Shown: positions 21,864-27,281 of the stretch, one piece after another
Layout of the letters: each line of letters opens with the position of its first letter
How positions within the stretch are numbered: the first letter of the stretch is position 1
From: Bigelowiella natans CCMP2755
Taxonomy: Eukaryota; Cercozoa; Chlorarachniophyceae
Reading direction: 5' to 3'
Assembly: GCA_000320545.1 (NCBI GenBank)
Contig: ADNK01001683.1
Location: forward strand, 1-27,281
DNA: 27,281 nucleotides
Notes under the pieces: model-generated
What the model was told of the DNA's origin: nothing
The model's database searches: none
What the model saw: the letters and a program-made list of their open reading frames with translations, nothing else
Translations under genes and position numbers: made by a program

Positions 21864-22430
21864 CTAGTTCTCCGCGGCCTTAAAGCCTCCATACACATCC
21901 CACGCAAGGAAGGTCTTGGCCGTGAAGCTCAGTACGATGTACACCTTCTCGGCGCGCACAAAGTCGTACATCCCGAGAAACCGCTCTAGAAACCTGAGGA
22001 GTGTTACCACTGCTACGTGAGACGAGAGAAGATCCTGGAACACAAACGAATCGTCTCTTCCCCTCCTCCTTCTCCTCCGCCCCTTTCCCCCCTCTCTCCT
22101 TTGGCCCCCTCTCTTTCGTATTACTACTATCTCAACTATAATTTAGCATTTCCTATTACTGCCACTGTTACTTCTACTTCTACTTCTTCTTCTTCTTCTT
22201 CTACTACTACTACTACTACTACTCACATATTGATTGCGAACGTCGCATATGCGACGATGGTGCCGTAGAAGGCGATGTAGACGAAGTCAGGGGGGGTTGC
22301 CTGAGAGAAGAAGAAGAAGATCGGTGTTGTTCAGAACGTGCGGCGTGAGCACGATGCTTCCCTATGCCGCGGTAGCGTGGGCGGGCTCTGGGTTATTTTT
22401 GCTTTGCAATATGCACGCAAATGTTTATAA

Positions 22431-22468
<38 letters not shown>

Positions 22469-22515
22469 AATACATGTATATAAATTCATACTTGTTGAAT
22501 ACACATTTGCTAGCG

Positions 22516-22570
<55 letters not shown>

Positions 22571-22865
22571 GTATAGATATGACAACCTGAGAGAAATAGC
22601 AGATGATAACGAGAAACGCACACACAAGTAATAGCGCTGCAAACCAGAAGGCCATCAGGCCTGAAAGGGGGGGAGAGGGGGGGGAGGGAGAGCAGAATCC
22701 TATACAACCACTTCGCCAAAGTTCCGACAATATACTTGGAAGATACGATGTTTATATGTGTTTATCTTTGCGTGTGCATGTGTGTGTGTGTGTGAAAGAG
22801 AGAGGAGGGGGGGGGGGAGGGCTCCTCTTAATAATGATCATCTCTTCATATTGCTTTATATTATA

Positions 22866-22905
<40 letters not shown>

Positions 22906-23344
22906 CGTGCTACCTGCCCCTCGAACGAGTGTTCTTAGATTGACACCTCCTACGGATACGGGGTCAGTTTGTGGCCTCTTGAGCCCCTCGCTGCTCCCTG
23001 AAGAAATAAATATCACCAAGATTAACACAAAAGTCAGATATGATGATACGATAATGACGATGGTGATGATGAGGACGATAGTGACGACGATGATGGTGGT
23101 GGTGGGGATGATGACGACGACGATGTCGCGAAGTACTCGTTGAGGAACACAAAACCAAAAGACTAAAGGGATGGTGGGGGGCATCTCCGACCTGGCGGCA
23201 CGAGAAGATGACGGGGAAGAATCTCAATGATCAACCCCATAAGGTTGCAGATGCCAGTTGCCACGCCAAGCATGAACTGGAGATGGGGAGAGGGGGGGGG
23301 GGGGGGGGGGATAGAGAAGCAAAGAATTTTAATAATATATATAT

Positions 23345-23377
<33 letters not shown>

Positions 23378-23561
23378 GTGTGTGTGTGTGTGTGTGTGTA
23401 GTACGTTTCCACACACGTACCATCGTTCGTCATTGTGAATGGTGCAATCGCCCACCCGCTCTTATTCTCACTCACGCACAAGCTTATTTCGTACCAAGAT
23501 GTGTACGTCGTAGATACCCGTGAGCGCTCCAAGCAACACGGTCATGCAAGAGGCAGAGACT

Positions 23562-23601
<40 letters not shown>

Positions 23602-24972
23602 CAACAACACACAGACGCCGCCCCCCCATTCTTATCACATCGATGCAGGCCTATAGGTGTGCATGCGCGCACGCAAGTGTGTGTTCGTAAATGCTATTCT
23701 CACACACACACACACACACAAACACACAAAAACACACAAACACACACATACACACACACACATTCGACCTGAGTATTCCAGCCAACGAAGGGGGTTGGCC
23801 TTGTACTTCAGAACCCAACTGCGGAACGTCTCGGGCGCGCAGTAGGCGACAAGCACCGAGGCGAAGTGGTCAGCTGGTAAAGTAGAGAGCAGGAGGGGGG
23901 GGGGGATAATAGTCACGTGTGTTCTCGACGAAGGGAGATCGCGGGTTTTTGCTCTCCATTCTTTGAATGTCAAGCGCAGACGATATATCAACCGCCCCAT
24001 CATCCGCGTGCGTGTCATAAAATACAGGGGAGGGGTATGTATTGTTATCAGTATTTCCGCACTATTCCGATAACAAAGCTATATACCCGCAGCAAGTGTC
24101 AGAAAGATGACAATTAGGCCCTGTACTTGCAGTGTTCCGTACTGGAGAGTAATAGTAGCAGCAGCAGAGTAGTAGTAGTAGTATTAGCAGTAGCAGTAGC
24201 ATCAGCAGTAGTGTTAACAGCTGCAGTATCTAAGTTGGTACGATAATATGCCCCCACAACCAAAAACAGCAATGAAACAAAAAGGAAATCGAAGCAGGTA
24301 ATGGCGCTCTAGCCTTATTTTTCACATTCATCAAAATGCACAATGTGTGCACATGTATGCGAACAACAAAAATACTCCTTTATCGCCACCCCACTCAACT
24401 ATGAGTATGCTGTCTTCTCGCATCTGCTGTTTCGGGATTAGCATAGTCAAGCGCCCATTACCTGTCTGATGTCGATTTGCCCGCGTGGGCCTGCTCATCG
24501 AGCGATCTGGAAACGAAACCGCTTGTGGGATGTCCGCATCCACCTGGGGGTATTAACAGGGGGAGCAATTCACAAGTTCAGCGGTGGCAGCCGCGCCCAT
24601 ATCAAAAAGCCAACGACGCACACTCGAGAAGCAAATGGAGTACAGCAGTGTGGAAATAGTGCTGCAACGAAGAAGGTGTTTGAAAATACGACTGTCGGGG
24701 ATGCTGTGAGCTGCGCTGGACAGCTCTTTACACAAGGTGCTAAGCAGTGCTTGGGGGATAATGGAATGTTAGCTTACTTGGAAGCGTTGATTATTCCGGC
24801 TTGCAGCGCCATAAACACAGCCGCTGCCTAAAAGCAGGGTTTTGTCATTCAACGACGTTTACACACGCTACCTATGCTGCAGTAACAAAATCACCAGATG
24901 CCAAACTCTGAGATTGCGTGTGTCCCCGTAGTCATTCTCTGTTTTGTATTCCTCCATCATGGCCTCGTGCAT
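21864..24972 (-). CDS. Heliorhodopsin (13 exons)
   Basis: Retinal-binding seven-helix photoreceptor of the heliorhodopsin family, whose N terminus faces the cytoplasm, unlike type-1 rhodopsins. Exons in reading order: 24972-24895, 24827-24778, about 24661-24574, 24543-24462, about 24413-24376, 24141-24087, 23873-23769, 23559-23495, 23276-23192, 22997-22914, 22660-22587, 22300-22227, 21993-21864. Phases close to about 335 residues. Seen: helix A LRVWHLAAAVFMALQ; helix B with DHF; NPLRWLEYSVSAS, whose Glu (23776-23778, about residue 163) is the Schiff-base counterion position; LTGIYDVHIL; PDFVYIAFYG and ATFAINM; helix G VYIVLSFTAKTFLAW with the retinal Lys at 21915-21917 (about residue 319). 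Longer than the usual 250-270 residues because of extra sequence between helices A and B and after helix C. Exons 3 and 5 have several possible acceptors and are the weak part of the model. Light-driven signalling or enzyme regulation is proposed for the family; not shown here. Confidence 0.9.
22179..22224. repeat. CTT/CTA trinucleotide repeat, intronic
   Basis: Sits at the 5' end, in the coding direction, of the last heliorhodopsin intron (22226-21994), directly after the GTGAGT donor. Confidence 0.9.
22432..22566. repeat. AT and GT microsatellites, intronic
   Basis: AT run at about 22434-22462 and GT run at about 22530-22566 in the heliorhodopsin intron 22586-22301. Confidence 0.95.
22774..22904. 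repeat. GT, poly-G and GT microsatellites, intronic
   Basis: Two GT tracts flank a G-rich stretch in the heliorhodopsin intron 22913-22661. Confidence 0.95.
23290..23400. repeat. Poly-G, AT and GT compound tract, intronic
   Basis: About 20 consecutive G, then AT alternation at about 23337-23375, then GT to 23399, all within the heliorhodopsin intron 23494-23277. Confidence 0.95.
23567..23762. repeat. AAC trinucleotide and CA dinucleotide repeats, intronic
   Basis: AAC repeat at about 23567-23608 and imperfect CA repeat at about 23700-23762, in the heliorhodopsin intron 23768-23560. Confidence 0.95.
24150..24216. repeat. TAG/CAG trinucleotide repeat, intronic
   Basis: Imperfect TAG/CAG repeat just upstream, in the coding direction, of the exon 24141-24087. 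It occupies the place of the acceptor pyrimidine tract on the minus strand (CTA/CTG units). Confidence 0.9.
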
Positions 24973-25964
24973 GCGTGCTGCGGATGTGGGTACTTCTTGG
25001 TCGAGGGGTCTACGTGGATAGCAGACGAGAAATGGGCCGAAAAAATCAGATCCAAATTTGCAAAGAAACAAACCAATAATCATTTGAATATCCTATATTA
25101 ATATCCTGCGACAAGGCGTTTTCAATTATTTCCATCCAATCCCTTTATTAGCACCGGTTCCAACCACATCGAATAATATTATTTGGTTTTCTATCGTGCG
25201 ACATTGATTTTGAGATGTCGCACCCATGAGAATCTGATCATTTCAGTAGGAAAAACGATGGAATCTTCGGGTACCTTTGGCACAAGCAGATCTCATAGGA
25301 AGGGGTAGTTTTGGTTCCAGAGTCCTTTCTGCTTGCCGAATGGCGTTGGAAAACCACGTTTTTAACCCACAAACTTCGAAGAATTGGACTCGGCGGAAGA
25401 AATACCGGAGGTTCCGAAACTTGGTTCGAGAAACTGAAAAAGCGAAACGATTTTGGTTATTGCAACTGTGTAATCTTTCCCAGAATGGCTCTACTGGGTT
25501 ACTCAAAAGAAGAAGTGCGAGTGAATTCCGTTCTGCGACAAGAATTTACTGTTGACGCAACATATAAAAAGATGCGTTTTTTACTTTTTCCCCAAAAAAA
25601 CACATGAGATAAATTTTGCACAACACAAAAAACCAAGCACCTTGGTACCAACACAAGCACCCAAGGAGGGGGCGGGGGATAGAGATGGATCAAGTGCTCA
25701 TGATTCATATGATCGAACATAGAACTTTTGATTATGAGAAATTGGGTATCTTGAAGAAATGGGGTGCTTGCTGTGGCAAGCAGCTTGCCTTTTCATTCAT
25801 ATGATCGATGTGAGAGCACCGAATCAAAGTTCGGCGCACCATCGTCAGCTTAGAGAACGTCTGCAAGGCTCCGATCAAATGAGGGGAGCTTTTTCCTTTA
25901 TCCATATTTATTTCTCTCTACTCTCCTAAGAAACAACAGTTTTGATGGATCTTAGTAAAGGACG
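24973..25964. promoter_or_regulatory. Divergent intergenic region between the heliorhodopsin and TEX264-like genes
   Basis: About 1 kb separates two start codons that point away from each other, so both 5' regions and promoters should lie here. It contains a 14-bp direct repeat, ATTCATATGATCGA, at 25703-25716 and 25795-25808, with TCATATGA palindromic. No TATA or initiator assignment is secure. A 98-codon ORF at 25311-25607 has a coding-like end (MALLGYSKEEVRVNS) but no known match and no supported start. Confidence 0.4.
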
Positions 25965-26104
25965 ATGTTCACGTTTCTCATTGCAAGCTGCGCTCTCGGT
26001 TTTCTTGCCGTCTTTCTCTCTCTCACGCACTTTGGCTTCCTTCACACACCGAAGGTGTATGCCTTCGTCGATTTATAATTTTCATTCTTTCTCTTCCTCC
26101 TCTT

Positions 26105-26158
<54 letters not shown>

Positions 26159-27281
26159 TCTCTATCTTTCCCTCTGTGCTTAATCGCCTACTCGCTCTCC
26201 TAAATATTAAGATTCTCCGTCCACCGCAGATTCAACCGGAAGATTATTTCATGATGGACACCGTCCCGATATGGTACAAGTATCACGTCGGCCCCCTCAT
26301 GCATGTGAGTGACAAAACGAAGTTGAAAGCTGAAACAGGATGGGGAGGCAGGGGTTGTACGGAGACTAACGGTTCAGAGTTACGAACATTCAAGCTCATC
26401 CTCGATGCATGGAAAACACTGCACAAACGCAATCCAATAAGCACATCTCTACGCTCCTTCCTTCCTTCCAACAAAAAGGTTGGCGGGGCCTTCTGCGATT
26501 TATCGAACGCCCTTGCGCAAGTTGCCAAGAGGAAGCAATTGGGGAGCAAGCGCTTCATTGGGCTGTTTTACGACGATTCGCGAAAGGTTTCTCCCGAACA
26601 ACTAAGGTAGGATCTTTTCACCCGTGCCGGTTATATATCCCGGAAGTATAAGGAGGGGTGGGGGGAGGCAGGGAGTCGAAACTATTGCACCAGGATAACG
26701 AATTCTCATCATCATCACATCTTCTTCCGCTCTCGATTGTCGCCTCTAGGTGGGTCATTCGATTCGCGAAAGGTTTCTCCCGAACAACTAAGGTAGGATC
26801 TTTTCACCCGTGCCGGTTATATATCCCGGAAGTATAAGGAGGGGTGGGGGGAGGCAGGGAGTCGAAACTATTGCACCAGGATAACGAATTCTCATCATCA
26901 TCACATCTTCTTCCGCTCTCGATTGTCGCCTCTAGGTGGGTCATTGGCGTGTGGGAGACCGACTTGAGTGAGTTTTAGTTACTGTTAATATACTGATTGG
27001 TAACGAAGGGGAAGGGAAGGGGGGGGGGGGGAAGGGGGGCGCTTAGAGTGATGAAGTATGGACAATAAGACTAAGTGAATATATCTCCTCCGTTGTGATT
27101 CCCTACCTACTCACGAAATAGTACCCTTCAACAACAACCCCATAGATAAGAAGCAAATAGCAGCCTTGGAGGCAGAAGGCTACAAACGATATGAGCTTGA
27201 GGTGTGCATGAGGACATATTTCTCTTATGTGCTCGCTGCTCTCGATACTACTACAAAGAAGCAACAATGATGGCGATAAAG
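25965..27281 (+). CDS. TEX264-like / GyrI-like domain membrane-anchored protein (5' part)
   Basis: Exons 25965-26054, 26230-26304, 26479-26606, 26936-26967, 27122-27201, continuing past the window. Phases join. Residues 1-27 form one N-terminal membrane helix (FLIASCALGFLAVFLSL). Then IWYKYHVGPLMH and FIGLFYDDSRKVSPEQLRW, followed by VIGVWETDL and later IAALEAEGYKRYELE. The order of anchor, YKxHVGP and xYYDDPxxVxxxxxR is that of the GyrI-like fold in TEX264, an ER-membrane protein acting in ER-phagy and DNA-protein crosslink repair in animals; function here is inferred only from the family. The third exon, its intron and the first bases of the fourth exon are repeated in a perfect 186-bp tandem duplication. 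The model above skips the extra copy, because including it breaks the frame. Confidence 0.8.
26104..26157. repeat. CT microsatellite, intronic
   Basis: CT run in the first intron (26055-26229) of the TEX264-like gene. It produces a spurious Ser/Leu ORF linking the flanking exons. Confidence 0.95.
26574..26945 (+). repeat. Perfect tandem duplication, 2 x 186 bp
   Basis: Units 26574-26759 and 26760-26945 read identical throughout. Each unit holds the last 33 bases of exon 3, the whole intron and the first 10 bases of exon 4 of the TEX264-like gene. The junction GGGTCATT/CGATTCGCG creates a hybrid exon at 26750-26792. Confidence 0.97.

Noticed and set aside
24469-24831. 120-codon plus-strand ORF
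   Set aside because: It covers heliorhodopsin exons 2-4 on the opposite strand, which fit a known family. It has no domain of its own.

Overview
This is nuclear DNA of a microbial eukaryote. There are no tRNA, rRNA, CRISPR or operon signals. Genes are cut into many short exons by GT..AG introns, and the introns are full of AT, GT, GA, CT and trinucleotide microsatellites. A protein with dozens of PS-x-x-PS repeats, single-domain PPNA-x-x-GQ proteins, a large-class NAD glutamate dehydrogenase and a heliorhodopsin together suggest a stramenopile or haptophyte-type alga. That placement is inference. No homology search or transcript data were available, so every exon model was built by hand from splice sites, reading-phase continuity and protein-family patterns.

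Layout. 158-6345 (+): 3' part of a NAD-specific glutamate dehydrogenase gene, 20 exons visible, start outside the window. 6346-7935: non-coding, CTAG-rich. 7936-10280 (+): nine-exon gene for a secretory, Ser/Pro-repeat ectodomain joined to about seven membrane helices. 11168-14090 (-): convergent gene for another membrane protein of about seven helices with a long Ser/Thr-rich tail, 14 exons. 14897-18423: two direct copies of a PPNA-domain unit around a decayed LINE fragment (-). 18807-20567 (+): two-exon gene of unknown function, low-complexity then basic/coiled. 20568-21863: CTAG-rich non-coding. 21864-24972 (-): heliorhodopsin gene, 13 exons. 25965 to the window end (+): 5' part of a TEX264-like / GyrI-like domain gene carrying a perfect 186-bp tandem duplication over an exon-intron junction.

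The genes do not form one pathway. The most notable points are the heliorhodopsin with its key residues kept, the neighbouring convergent pair of unassigned multi-helix membrane proteins (neither visible as one open reading frame), and the exon-spanning tandem duplication. Microsatellites crowd the introns of the dehydrogenase and heliorhodopsin genes but are almost absent from 4.1 to 13.1 kb, where introns are short and AT-rich.
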